Source: JAJDTR01 sp965220415
Lineage (GTDB): Bacteria; Poribacteria; WGA-4E; JAJDTR01
DNA: 64,000 nucleotides
Direction of reading: 5' to 3'
NCBI GenBank assembly: GCA_965220415.1
Contig: OZ244829.1
Location: forward strand, 186,001 to 250,000
Below the pieces are notes generated by a model. The model was given only the letters and a program-made list of their open reading frames with translations, was not told the DNA's origin and did no database searches. A program made the translations under genes and the position numbers. Of this stretch, positions 26,048 to 34,217 are shown piece by piece. Every line of letters starts with the position of its first letter. Positions within the stretch are counted from its first letter, which is position 1.

Positions 26048-27553
26048 ATGAGAGAGTTAACGAGACGTGAAAAAACGCTGTTAGGTATAGTTGGACTGGT
26101 TGGCCTCATAGTCATCCTTCTGAGGGTTCTTCCTACGGTTCTGCAAGGGTTGACAGGGAGCACGATCGCCGAAAAGCGTGAGCGACTTCAAACGGCGGAG
26201 AAATTGGTCTTGTTGGATAAACAGGCGAACCGAACTGACGAGAGTCTACGTGAACTGGTGGGCTTGCGAGGGCGGTTGATTTCGGACTCTTTGTATGACG
26301 AAATCTCGCAAGTGCATAACATACAAACTCTCAACCGAACCCGTCAGGTTGGGGATTTGATAGCGATACATCCTGCCTTGGAAGGTAAAGCGGCGACGCT
26401 TTTCGCGTATAAGAACCAGCGCGGCAGTTTTGCCACGCTGGAAGAATTGAAAACGATTCAAGGATCAATTTTTGAGGGCGAGCAGCCGCGGGTAGTGATT
26501 TCACAACGAATTTCACAACTGGCAAGAAGATCCGGTCTCAAACCGGATTATCAGCTCAACATCAAACCCTCACCCGGCAAAAAGACTGAAAAAATCTCTC
26601 GTCAGGCAAAACGGAATTTCATTTTGTTCAGCTACATGGACGGACTGGAAGATGAACTTAGGCGTCTCAAGGAACAAGCAGAACAAAAAGCGGAGCCGCC
26701 GCAGGGGCAGCTAGATGAAGAGAGTGAGTTGGAGCGTGCGATGTTCGAAGGATGGTTGGGAGATTATGACTCCGCTAAGTCGGGCAACAGTGACAGTAAG
26801 GATGAGATGTCACAAGAATCCGAACCGGCGAAGAACGAAGCTGCTGTCAGCGCCGATTCTAATAGCAATTCCTCCTCGGAAAGTGTTCCGCCCAAGGACC
26901 GAGATTTGTCGAAGGCTGAAAATCAATTAATAAAGGATACTCTAAGTTTCGCGCAGCTACCGGCGATTATTCCGATGGAATTGAGGGTACAACTGATCGA
27001 ATTTATTCTCTCGTTTATCACCTCGGAGCTAAATGGGGCAACTGAATTCAAACACGGTTTCTTCTCAGATCAGATTTCCCGAGTCGACGAAGGCTCATCG
27101 CGCAAGTTTCTGGAGTTTGGACAGAAAACCCCCGGTGTCCAAGTTAGGCTTAGAGAGAATAGCGCTCTGCTTGCGAAATTTGAAGATTTAATTAGTCGTT
27201 ACGAAGTAACTCAGACGAATGATTCGGGTGAATCAACTGAAGGTATTCTTGACTACGAAGAACAGATAATGGCTTTAACCGAATATGTCGATGATACCGA
27301 GCTCCAGATTAAAGAGCTTGAAAACTGGCTTACCGGCGTTTCTTTGACATACCAACCGGAATTGTACGGTGTTGATATGAAATTCATAAGCGGGGTAGGC
27401 ACAGTGGTAAAGCTAATGGAATTGATTGATGTTTCTACGAAATGGCTGTATGTCAGAAACCTTAAGATTGTCAACGATAAATCGGAGAAAAAAGAGGAGG
27501 AAGGAGGAACCAGGGTCAGTGTAGAGTTAACAATGATGGCACGAATCCTATAA
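26048..27553 (+). CDS. gspM: GspM/PilO-like T2SS assembly protein, unusually long
   Basis: The protein (501 residues from ATG 26048; GTG 26039 would add three) has a short cytoplasmic start, one membrane helix at about 14-36 and a long periplasmic part. A segment near 110-145 (K-N-Q-R-G-S-F-A-T-L-E-E-L-K) looks like a helix-hairpin-helix or ComEA-type turn. A Ser/Glu-rich low-complexity linker spans about 235-290. The last 70 residues (L-M-E-L-I-D-V-S-T-K-W-L-Y-V-R-N-L) resemble the ferredoxin-like end of GspM/PilO. Common GspM is about 160-200 residues. The assignment rests on position between gspL and gspD and on topology. Confidence 0.65.
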   Translation: MRELTRREKTLLGIVGLVGLIVILLRVLPTVLQGLTGSTIAEKRERLQTAEKLVLLDKQANRTDESLRELVGLRGRLISDSLYDEISQVHNIQTLNRTRQVGDLIAIHPALEGKAATLFAYKNQRGSFATLEELKTIQGSIFEGEQPRVVISQRISQLARRSGLKPDYQLNIKPSPGKKTEKISRQAKRNFILFSYMDGLEDELRRLKEQAEQKAEPPQGQLDEESELERAMFEGWLGDYDSAKSGNSDSKDEMSQESEPAKNEAAVSADSNSNSSSESVPPKDRDLSKAENQLIKDTLSFAQLPAIIPMELRVQLIEFILSFITSELNGATEFKHGFFSDQISRVDEGSSRKFLEFGQKTPGVQVRLRENSALLAKFEDLISRYEVTQTNDSGESTEGILDYEEQIMALTEYVDDTELQIKELENWLTGVSLTYQPELYGVDMKFISGVGTVVKLMELIDVSTKWLYVRNLKIVNDKSEKKEEEGGTRVSVELTMMARIL

Positions 27554-27658
27554 TAAATCTCGAGTAGGTTGGGAGCAACCGAGTTCTCTTTGCGGAGAAC
27601 AAGTTGCTTAGATTCAATGACTACCCCAAAGTTTTGGATAGAGGTGTGATAACCAATA

Positions 27659-30628
27659 ATGAATACATATTGTTATAAAATTGGCAGGCGGCAACCTAGT
27701 TATTCTGCCCTCTTACTTCTTATTGTGCTGGCTGCGAATTTGGCGATTGTCGGAAGGAACACGTTTGCGCAGGATGATGAAAAGGCTATGCGTGTATCGG
27801 AGCGCGACGAGGCGGGGAAAGCAATACGGTTTGATTTCAACTTCATTAGCAAGGACCTCAGAGATCTAATTAGATTTTTGAGCCAAGAAACCGACTTGAC
27901 ATTTGTTGCCTCCGAAAATGAAATCAAGGACAAGAAGTTTGCATTGACGAACCTCAAAAGTGTCACCATGGAAGAGATGTTAGAGGAGGTCAAAACCGTC
28001 TTGTCAACCTATAATCTGACAACAATTCGCGACGGAAACACGGTGCTTATCACAACCTTCGAAAAAGCGGTGCAGATGAAGGTGCCGGTCAAGCGAATTA
28101 CTGCGGACGCGAGCCTTGTCGAAATGAGTGATGAGATTCAGACCTATATCATCCAGTTGGAAAATGCTGCGGCGTCGGAGTTGGTGGGTGTTCTCAAACC
28201 ACTCTTGAACAAAGCGGCGAATATATTCGCTGATTCGAATAGCAATTCCTTGGTAATTACAGACGTCGCTTCCAACGTGCGCCGAATTACAACTATCTTA
28301 CAGGTTGCCGATGAGGCGCCGGAAATGCCGCTCAAGGTGGAAATTGTCCATCTAGAGAATGCTTCCGCATCCTCGCTTGCAGCAACCTTAAATCAAGTGT
28401 TCCAAGATGAGACGCAGATCGCAAATGTGCTCAAAACTATGGGATCTTCCAAGCAGCCTGAAGACATGCACAAGATGCTTGAGAAGGCGAAGGAGGACGG
28501 TGTAGGCATCGACATGCTCCGGGGACGAATTTACATTGCTGCCGACGAGAGTTCGAATTCGTTAGTTATCAAGGCTTCCGAATCCAATCTGGTAGCATTG
28601 AAAGACGTCATCCGTCAGCTTGACACAGCGCCCAGTATTCAGACGGAAATAAGGGTATTCCGATTGAACCTCGCAATAGCCGAAGATGTCGCACAGACGC
28701 TTGAGGAGGTAATTACCGGACAGAGCGCGGGCAGGCGGCCTGGTGGCGGGGCGCAATGGTGGCAACAGCGCGAATGGGATCGACGCAAGCGAGAGGTACA
28801 GCGAGAACGACGTGGACAGGAATATCAAGGCATTATCGGAACTGTAAACATCTCATCCAATGACCGCCTAAATGCCGTGGTTGTTTCTACGGACCCGCGG
28901 AATATTCCGTTGATAGAAAAACTCATAAAGGAACTCGATCAAGCCGACCCACAAGAGGAGGTCCGGATCTTTTTCCTGAAGTTCGCGGATGCTCAGACGC
29001 TTTCCGATAATCTGGTAGATTTGTTTGAAGGGGGAACTTCCGGCAGAGACCGGAATAGACCGTGGTGGGATCGACGGGAACAGCGCCAATCACAGGATAG
29101 TAACGTCGGTGTTCAGGGTGAAGTACACCTCGTGCCGGACTCTCGGTTAAACGCACTTTTGGTTTCGACCGCCTCACAGAATTTTACGACCATTGAAAAT
29201 CTTGTGAATCGGCTGGATGTAAACATGCCGGATCAGGAATGGGGTACAAAGGTCTATTCGTTGAAATACGCGGATGCCGAAAATGTGTCCAACATAATCA
29301 ACAATGTCTACCAAGGCGCGAATAATAGTGGTTTCTTTTTTTTCCTGCCCCAGCGAAATCGGAGCGAAGGTTCGCTGGCGGGAAACGTGACAGCGGAACC
29401 TTACATCACTCTAAACGCGGTGGTTGTCACGACTGCTACGCAACGCAACTTTGAATTGATTACGGAGTTTATTCAGGAACTTGATGTGCCGACCCCTGAA
29501 GGACAGAGAGAGATAACACGATTGATTCGGTTGGAGTACGCCAGTGCAGAGGAGACCGCGGACCTGCTGGAGAGCATTTGGGGTGAAGGAGAAGATGGCG
29601 GATCGGACTTCAGCTTTAGACGTTTCTTTGCGTCGGGCGGACGCCTTGAGCAGAAAGATATCAATTCACTACGCGGTCAGGTCGAAATAGGAGCGGACAT
29701 TCAGACCAATTCGCTCCTTGTGAGAACGGCGCAGCGGTATATGCCGCAGGTTCAAGCCATGATTGAGCAACTCGATTTTGTACGCGGGCAGGTGTGGATT
29801 GACATTCAGATTCTTGAGGTAACACTAGATGAAAGCACAAAACTCGGCATTGAGTTAACGGCACAGGAGAACAAGCTTTTTGGTGAGCAGCTCCGCAGTG
29901 GAAATCCCTTGGTTGGGAGCGTGGACACACAGTTAGGATTGGATCAGGAGATTAGCGGATTCACGTACAGCATTGCAACGAAGGAGTACATGGGGTTGCT
30001 TCACACGCTTATGCGTGAGAACAAAGTGAAGACATTGTCAACTCCTTCGCTGCTGACTCGCGATAACCAGCAAGCCACGTGGAGTCGTGGACGTACGATT
30101 CCATACTTGCAGAGCGTGGATACGACCAGCCTTCTCGGGGAGGGCGTGAATCAACCTTTATTCAACTACGACTTCATTACTCCGCCTGTTGGCATAAACA
30201 TTACGATTACGCCGCACATTGCGAGATCACGAGAGGGATCCGACGGCAAACGTACCATCGGTCTTGATATTGAACAGATTCAGGCAAGCAATTTCATCGA
30301 GTTCACCGATTTTAACGCGCCTATTACCGAAGACAGTTCAATCAGCGCATACATTGATGTCGAAGATGGACAGCAGATTGTAGTGGGGGGGATGATTAAG
30401 TCCAAACAACAGGAAATCGAGAGCAAGGTGCCGATTCTTGGAGATATTCCGTTCATCGGGCGTATTTTCAAGAGCACAGAAAAGGTTTCGGAAAACTCCG
30501 AAATCGTTATTATCATCACGCCGCATATCGTCGATATCAAAAATCCCGCGGATTTGGAGAAGTTGCGAAAGGAAGCTGACAATTGGCGTTCAAATAATAA
30601 TCAAGGTGGGGCATCACAAGAACAGTAA
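27659..30628 (+). CDS. gspD: Type II secretion outer-membrane secretin GspD with expanded N-domain array
   Basis: The 989-residue secretin forms the outer-membrane channel. A signal peptide ends at about residue 37 (N-T-F-A-Q). An N0 (STN-like) domain runs to about 130. Then I count six NolW/N1-type ring-building repeats, at about 160-218, 225-324, 329-430, 435-524, 529-611 and 619-709, each ending in a helix with L-D. The secretin core is at about 712-960, with V-P-I-L-G-D-I-P-F-I-G and V-G-G-M. Repeats 3 and 4 carry Trp/Arg-rich loops (A-Q-W-W-Q-Q-R-E-W and R-P-W-W-D-R-R-E). Typical GspD has three such repeats and about 650-700 residues. No S-domain or pilotin gene is recognised. Confidence 0.9.
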   Translation: MNTYCYKIGRRQPSYSALLLLIVLAANLAIVGRNTFAQDDEKAMRVSERDEAGKAIRFDFNFISKDLRDLIRFLSQETDLTFVASENEIKDKKFALTNLKSVTMEEMLEEVKTVLSTYNLTTIRDGNTVLITTFEKAVQMKVPVKRITADASLVEMSDEIQTYIIQLENAAASELVGVLKPLLNKAANIFADSNSNSLVITDVASNVRRITTILQVADEAPEMPLKVEIVHLENASASSLAATLNQVFQDETQIANVLKTMGSSKQPEDMHKMLEKAKEDGVGIDMLRGRIYIAADESSNSLVIKASESNLVALKDVIRQLDTAPSIQTEIRVFRLNLAIAEDVAQTLEEVITGQSAGRRPGGGAQWWQQREWDRRKREVQRERRGQEYQGIIGTVNISSNDRLNAVVVSTDPRNIPLIEKLIKELDQADPQEEVRIFFLKFADAQTLSDNLVDLFEGGTSGRDRNRPWWDRREQRQSQDSNVGVQGEVHLVPDSRLNALLVSTASQNFTTIENLVNRLDVNMPDQEWGTKVYSLKYADAENVSNIINNVYQGANNSGFFFFLPQRNRSEGSLAGNVTAEPYITLNAVVVTTATQRNFELITEFIQELDVPTPEGQREITRLIRLEYASAEETADLLESIWGEGEDGGSDFSFRRFFASGGRLEQKDINSLRGQVEIGADIQTNSLLVRTAQRYMPQVQAMIEQLDFVRGQVWIDIQILEVTLDESTKLGIELTAQENKLFGEQLRSGNPLVGSVDTQLGLDQEISGFTYSIATKEYMGLLHTLMRENKVKTLSTPSLLTRDNQQATWSRGRTIPYLQSVDTTSLLGEGVNQPLFNYDFITPPVGINITITPHIARSREGSDGKRTIGLDIEQIQASNFIEFTDFNAPITEDSSISAYIDVEDGQQIVVGGMIKSKQQEIESKVPILGDIPFIGRIFKSTEKVSENSEIVIIITPHIVDIKNPADLEKLRKEADNWRSNNNQGGASQEQ

Positions 30629-30667
30629 GCGCATTACGATCATAAGTCCAAGGGATTTTCGTAACTG

Positions 30668-30826
30668 TTTAGTGCATCGTTTGGTTCGTAGTATTACAGC
30701 TCGTCGCACGTCCGGTCTGGGCATCTAAACCCCCGATTAGCCGGAATTAGCATTGTACTTCCCTACTCGGCACGTTCCCCGCCCCCGCTCGGTCTAGATT
30801 GGCAAATCCAGACCGATGGACTAAAC
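30668..30826. mobile_element. MITE-like element family A, copy 2
   Basis: This 159-base copy is nearly identical to the one at 12297-12454. It begins (G)TTTAGTGCATCG and ends CGATGGACTAAAC. The interior hairpin GGTCTAGATT/AATCCAGACC has one mismatch here. It is inserted 40 bases after the gspD stop. Confidence 0.75.
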
Positions 30827-30901
30827 GACACTATGGATATTCAAAACTTTGGACGTACACCGGTTAAATGCGCTCAACTTCGCTGCGGGAGGAGATGACT
30901 C

Positions 30902-31312
30902 TTATACTTTTCCTGTTAATTTTGCGCCAATCCACGCCATCGGGACGTAGGCTCCGACTAAGTCCACGACGATAAACCAGACGGGAGACGGCAACATGAA
31001 TGCAACGGAAAGACCACCCAATAGGAATAGAACGCCAATCACCAATCCCACCATCAGCTTGTAACTGGCGGATATAATTACGGCGACGTAGGCGCCTACC
31101 AAGGTTCCTAGGGCATGTGCCAAGAACGGAACGATGAAGTGTTTGAGTTCATAGAGATGAATGGAGGCTTTGATGGATTCCATATCGTTCACATCAACGC
31201 CCGCTGGCGGTGGGATAATATGGGGACTTGCCATGACTAGCCCCATATTTACGGCGCTGCCTGCTATGAAACCTGCGATGACAGCAAGTACGTTTCTGAT
31301 TCTTGGATTCAC
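30902..31312 (-). CDS. Small four-helix membrane protein of unknown function
   Basis: The 136-residue protein has four hydrophobic helices (about residues 7-28, 58-80, 82-105 and 110-132) with few charges. I recall similar uncharacterised proteins in Bacteroidetes and other groups but cannot name a function. Start is GTG 31312, preceded on its strand by GGGAGGTGA with about 5-base spacing, a strong ribosome site. A TTGACA box (31360-31355) and TATACG (31339-31334) lie upstream with a short 15-base spacer. It is an isolated gene. Confidence 0.7.
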   Translation of the reverse strand: MNPRIRNVLAVIAGFIAGSAVNMGLVMASPHIIPPPAGVDVNDMESIKASIHLYELKHFIVPFLAHALGTLVGAYVAVIISASYKLMVGLVIGVLFLLGGLSVAFMLPSPVWFIVVDLVGAYVPMAWIGAKLTGKV

Positions 31313-31377
31313 AACTCACCTCCCGGCTTTAGTCGTATAGGATGTGCTTCCCTGTGTCAATTCTAAGAACGTTAGGC

Positions 31378-31512
31378 TAAGTGGTTTATTTTCCAAAAAC
31401 ATATGGTTAGTGTTGGGTGCCGGTGCGGTTAGAAACCGCACCTACCGGGGTGGTAGAACGGTTTCTTGTGCCGGTCCCGTAAGCATTAAATACTTAGAGA
31501 ATAAACCACTAA
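31378..31512. mobile_element. Small element with inverted ends and a GCGGTT palindrome
   Basis: AGTGGTTTATT (31380-31390) is inverted as AATAAACCACT (31500-31510), with similarity extending outward. Inside, GGTGCGGTT-AGA-AACCGCACC (31422-31442) is a perfect palindrome followed by TACCGGGG. It is non-coding and MITE-like; only one copy is in the window. Confidence 0.55.
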
Positions 31513-32012
31513 GAAATTCATTGCTTTAATCTTAACTGTTTAGTCTATTGATTTCAAGGGCGAGTGCAGGGAAGTCCCTTTTGGATTTAGCCAATCTTTC
31601 ACCAAATTTTTGTAGGGTTACCCCTTGTGGAAGTCATTGCTAGCCGTTAACCACTGCTTTAAGGTTCATAGTAGGAATCAAGCGAGTGGACAACGAGGGC
31701 GATAAAGTCCCATAATAAATTCCGAGCGATAGAGATTCGATTCATTGCCCGTTTTATGACTCTTACTGACCACTAATCACTAGCCACTAAACACTTTCCT
31801 TTAATCTCAGGTCGGATTTAGCATCGACTGAAATGCGTGTAGTTTTACCCCCGCTTCTGAGATAAACGGAAGCCATTTTAACCAGTTCTCGCCATGCAGT
31901 CAACAAAAACCGTGTTTTTTCTGTCTTTTTTACGCCACACTCCAATCCATCCGTAAAATGCGGAGTTCATTTTCCACAACTGCTTCGCATAGACACAAAC
32001 CAAAATTGGCTC
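31513..32012. other. Intergenic region with a degenerate repeat
   Basis: AACTGTTTAGT near 31540 again resembles a family A end. A diverged dispersed 40-bp repeat is at 31674-31712. On the minus strand between about 31920 and 31810 a 40-codon stretch (R-F-L-L-T-A-W-R-E-L-V-K-M-A, then Y-L-R-S-G-G-K-T) reads like protein and may be the remnant of a lost gene; I cannot name it. Confidence 0.4.
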
Positions 32013-33107
32013 TTACGATAGTCTTAGCTGCTTCAATCTGTGCCTTGCTTTCAATTGCCGCCAAAGGTTCACGTTAGCACTAAACAAGAAACCGAATCCA
32101 ATCAATCCTCCGGTTAGACCGGCAAGTACATACTCAGTCAACGCGACTCCGTACCCCGCCCCGCCGATAAGCACTGCGGCAATGACAAAATCTTGTATGG
32201 AGTGCCTTTGCGCACGCCCTCTCACGATGCGCAGGTTTTTCAGTCTCTGTTGTCTGATATACTTCAAGATTAACCCTAGCGAAACTTGGGGCGCAAGACG
32301 CTGTATTTCCTCTGGGGCTGGATCCTTTGCACAACGAAATCCGATGTTTTTCGCTGCATAGTCTTGAGGTGCGTGGAGTCGGTTGGCACATCGGAAATAT
32401 TGTTCTGCGGTATGATCTCGAACTTCAAGCCACGAGCCGCCTCGTAAAACCTTTTGCTTTGCACCATACTCGCGTTCGTGGTGTCGGTTTTCGTTGTATG
32501 GTCTGTACCAATCTGCTGTCCATTCCCATACATTACCTGCCATGTCGTCAGTACCGTAGGGACTTGACACGCTCGGTCGACTGCCGACAGGCGTGAGGTG
32601 GTCTGTGAGCAATTGTGCGATGAGACCGCTGTTTGTGTTTTCTGTCACGCCGTGCGTCCCGTTTGCCGAGTTTGACGGTTCAAAATTATCCCCCCATGGG
32701 TAAATGCGACCATCGACACCTCTAGCGGCTTTTTCCCACTCCGCCTCGGTAGGCAGTCGTTTTCCCGCCCACTGCGCATAAGCGGTGGCATCATGCCAAT
32801 TGACGCCCACGACCGGCAGATTTGCCTCTTCATGCCGTAACCTTGCGCCCTGCCAATGAGCAGGAGGAGGATAATCGGTCGATTGAATGAAGCGCTCGTA
32901 TTCCACATTCGTCACAGGAAAGCGATCAATATAGTATGGTGGGAGATTTACAGCATGGATTGGAGATTCGTTCAGTTTGGCATGTTTCGATCGCTCAAGC
33001 GCAGAGCCGTAAAATGGTTCAATGTCTGTGCCCATTATAAACGCCCCCGGCGGGATGAAGATTGCCTCGGTAGAGCGGGTGGAAGAATCGTCATGCGTCC
33101 GGCTCAT
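32013..33107 (-). CDS. SUMF1/FGE-like protein with C-terminal membrane anchor
   Basis: The 364-residue protein has a formylglycine-generating-enzyme fold in residues 15-265: F-I-M-G-T-D at the start, P-V-V-G-V-N-W-H-D-A, R-L-P-T-E-A-E-W-E-K-A-A-R-G, Y-P-W-G, D-M-A-G-N-V-W-E-W-T, L-R-G-G-S-W and G-F-R-C. The two catalytic cysteines after G-G-S-x-x-C in true FGE are absent (L-E-V-R-D-H-T), so sulfatase activation is unlikely. Two hydrophobic segments near 305-350 anchor the end. Start ATG 33107 overlaps the stop of the preceding lipoate ligase-like gene (ATGA), indicating translational coupling. The role is unknown; ligand binding by the C-type-lectin-like fold is possible. Confidence 0.8.
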   Translation of the reverse strand: MSRTHDDSSTRSTEAIFIPPGAFIMGTDIEPFYGSALERSKHAKLNESPIHAVNLPPYYIDRFPVTNVEYERFIQSTDYPPPAHWQGARLRHEEANLPVVGVNWHDATAYAQWAGKRLPTEAEWEKAARGVDGRIYPWGDNFEPSNSANGTHGVTENTNSGLIAQLLTDHLTPVGSRPSVSSPYGTDDMAGNVWEWTADWYRPYNENRHHEREYGAKQKVLRGGSWLEVRDHTAEQYFRCANRLHAPQDYAAKNIGFRCAKDPAPEEIQRLAPQVSLGLILKYIRQQRLKNLRIVRGRAQRHSIQDFVIAAVLIGGAGYGVALTEYVLAGLTGGLIGFGFLFSANVNLWRQLKARHRLKQLRLS

Positions 33108-33904
33108 CGTCGATACGTCCATTCAGATGTGGAATACTTGGATTGTGCCAAGGATTTAACCGCTTCAAATTCCGCGGTCGAGAGGACGGTAGTGTCCAAT
33201 TGAGTACCCGGCACGTCTTTGAAACCAGTGATAACGGCGTCTTCAATTTCTCCACGATTCTTAGGGCAGAGTCGCCTAAGGTTAATGGAAGTTGATTTTT
33301 CGGATAGAGTTTCTTGATGGTCGGGGAATTTCGACGCGAGCGACAGAATCTCGGCAGGGGGCATATTGAGAGCGATGTAGCCTTGATAAACAGCGCCAAC
33401 TCGGTTACGGCGCTGCGATACCCCGGCAATTTTCTTTCCGTCAAGCATGACATCATGCATCGCCGGATTGGCGAGGCAGGTGTTTGGTCCAACCTCCAAT
33501 GTCTGAAACTTGCTGCCCTGTAGTGTGGCGGGTACACCAGTCCGATGAAACCCATTGAGCAGACGGTTAGCTATCCAACAGTAAGATGCGGAGATATCGC
33601 CGGGAATCACCCCATTACCATGTGGAACTACAATTGAATAGGTCACATCCCATCCGTGAACAACCATGCCACCGCCGGTCATCCGGCGAACAAGTTCGAC
33701 ACCGTGGGCTTCGCATCGTTTTACGTCAATTTCAGTCGAAATCTTTTGAAAATATCCGAAACTGAATGCGGGTTGCGACCAGTCATAGAGTCGCAACGTT
33801 GGCTGAGGATAATCTTCTTGTCTTAGCAAAATTACCTCGTCAATCGCCATGTTTGTAGCAGCATCATGCTTCCCTGTTTTGAGCAGTCGCCAATTGGCAT
33901 TCAT
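33104..33904 (-). CDS. Lipoate-protein ligase A family protein
   Basis: The 266-residue protein belongs to the biotin/lipoate protein ligase family (BPL_LplA_LipB). N-M-A-I-D-E near the start, F-G-Y-F-Q, R-R-M-T-G-G-G at 73-79, H83 and D-G-K-K-I-A-G with the conserved lysine are present, so catalysis is plausible. It lacks the extra C-terminal domain of E. coli LplA, which suggests an octanoyl or lipoyl transferase (LipM/LplJ-like). I chose ATG 33904 with GGGAG about 11 bases upstream. The longer frame to 33964 is excluded by the promoter -10 box at 33964-33969; ATG 33937 remains possible. It is coupled to the SUMF1-like gene. Confidence 0.85.
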   Translation of the reverse strand: MNANWRLLKTGKHDAATNMAIDEVILLRQEDYPQPTLRLYDWSQPAFSFGYFQKISTEIDVKRCEAHGVELVRRMTGGGMVVHGWDVTYSIVVPHGNGVIPGDISASYCWIANRLLNGFHRTGVPATLQGSKFQTLEVGPNTCLANPAMHDVMLDGKKIAGVSQRRNRVGAVYQGYIALNMPPAEILSLASKFPDHQETLSEKSTSINLRRLCPKNRGEIEDAVITGFKDVPGTQLDTTVLSTAEFEAVKSLAQSKYSTSEWTYRR

Positions 33905-33963
33905 ATCGTGTTCGACTCCCACAACGTCGTAATTCATACATATCCGAAGGATTCCGATTCTCA

Positions 33964-33992
33964 ATTGTATGATTCGTCAAAGTGTCTGTCAA
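33964..33992 (-). promoter_or_regulatory. Sigma-70-type promoter for the lipoate ligase-SUMF1 pair
   Basis: On the minus strand TTGACA (33992-33987) and TACAAT (33969-33964) have a 17-base spacer. Initiation near 33957 leaves a leader of about 50 bases to ATG 33904. Confidence 0.65.
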
Positions 33993-34217
33993 GCGATTGT
34001 TCACAGAACGAACCTTGATTTTTTGGCTTTATTCCAGATTTTCATTGTTGTACAATACGAAAATAGCAGTCATCTAATGGAACACGAGAAATACTGAATT
34101 CATCGGTGTGGTTAAACTTTGAAGTGCCGCATCCTGCAAACTGAATGATGAAGTGGATTGCCAATTCTTCAACCGCCCGGCTCCATAGCCACGGATAGAC
34201 AATGTCAAGGGGAAAAA
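33993..34217. other. Divergent intergenic region before argG
   Basis: TACAAT at 34051-34056 could be a -10 box for argG, but no fitting -35 box is seen 16-18 bases upstream. No other structure is evident. Confidence 0.3.

Noticed and set aside
16976..30628. Locus as a type IV pilus operon
   Set aside because: PilM/PilN-like features exist, but the gspG calcium-site motifs, the H/I/J/K pseudopilin set and GspK argue for T2SS.
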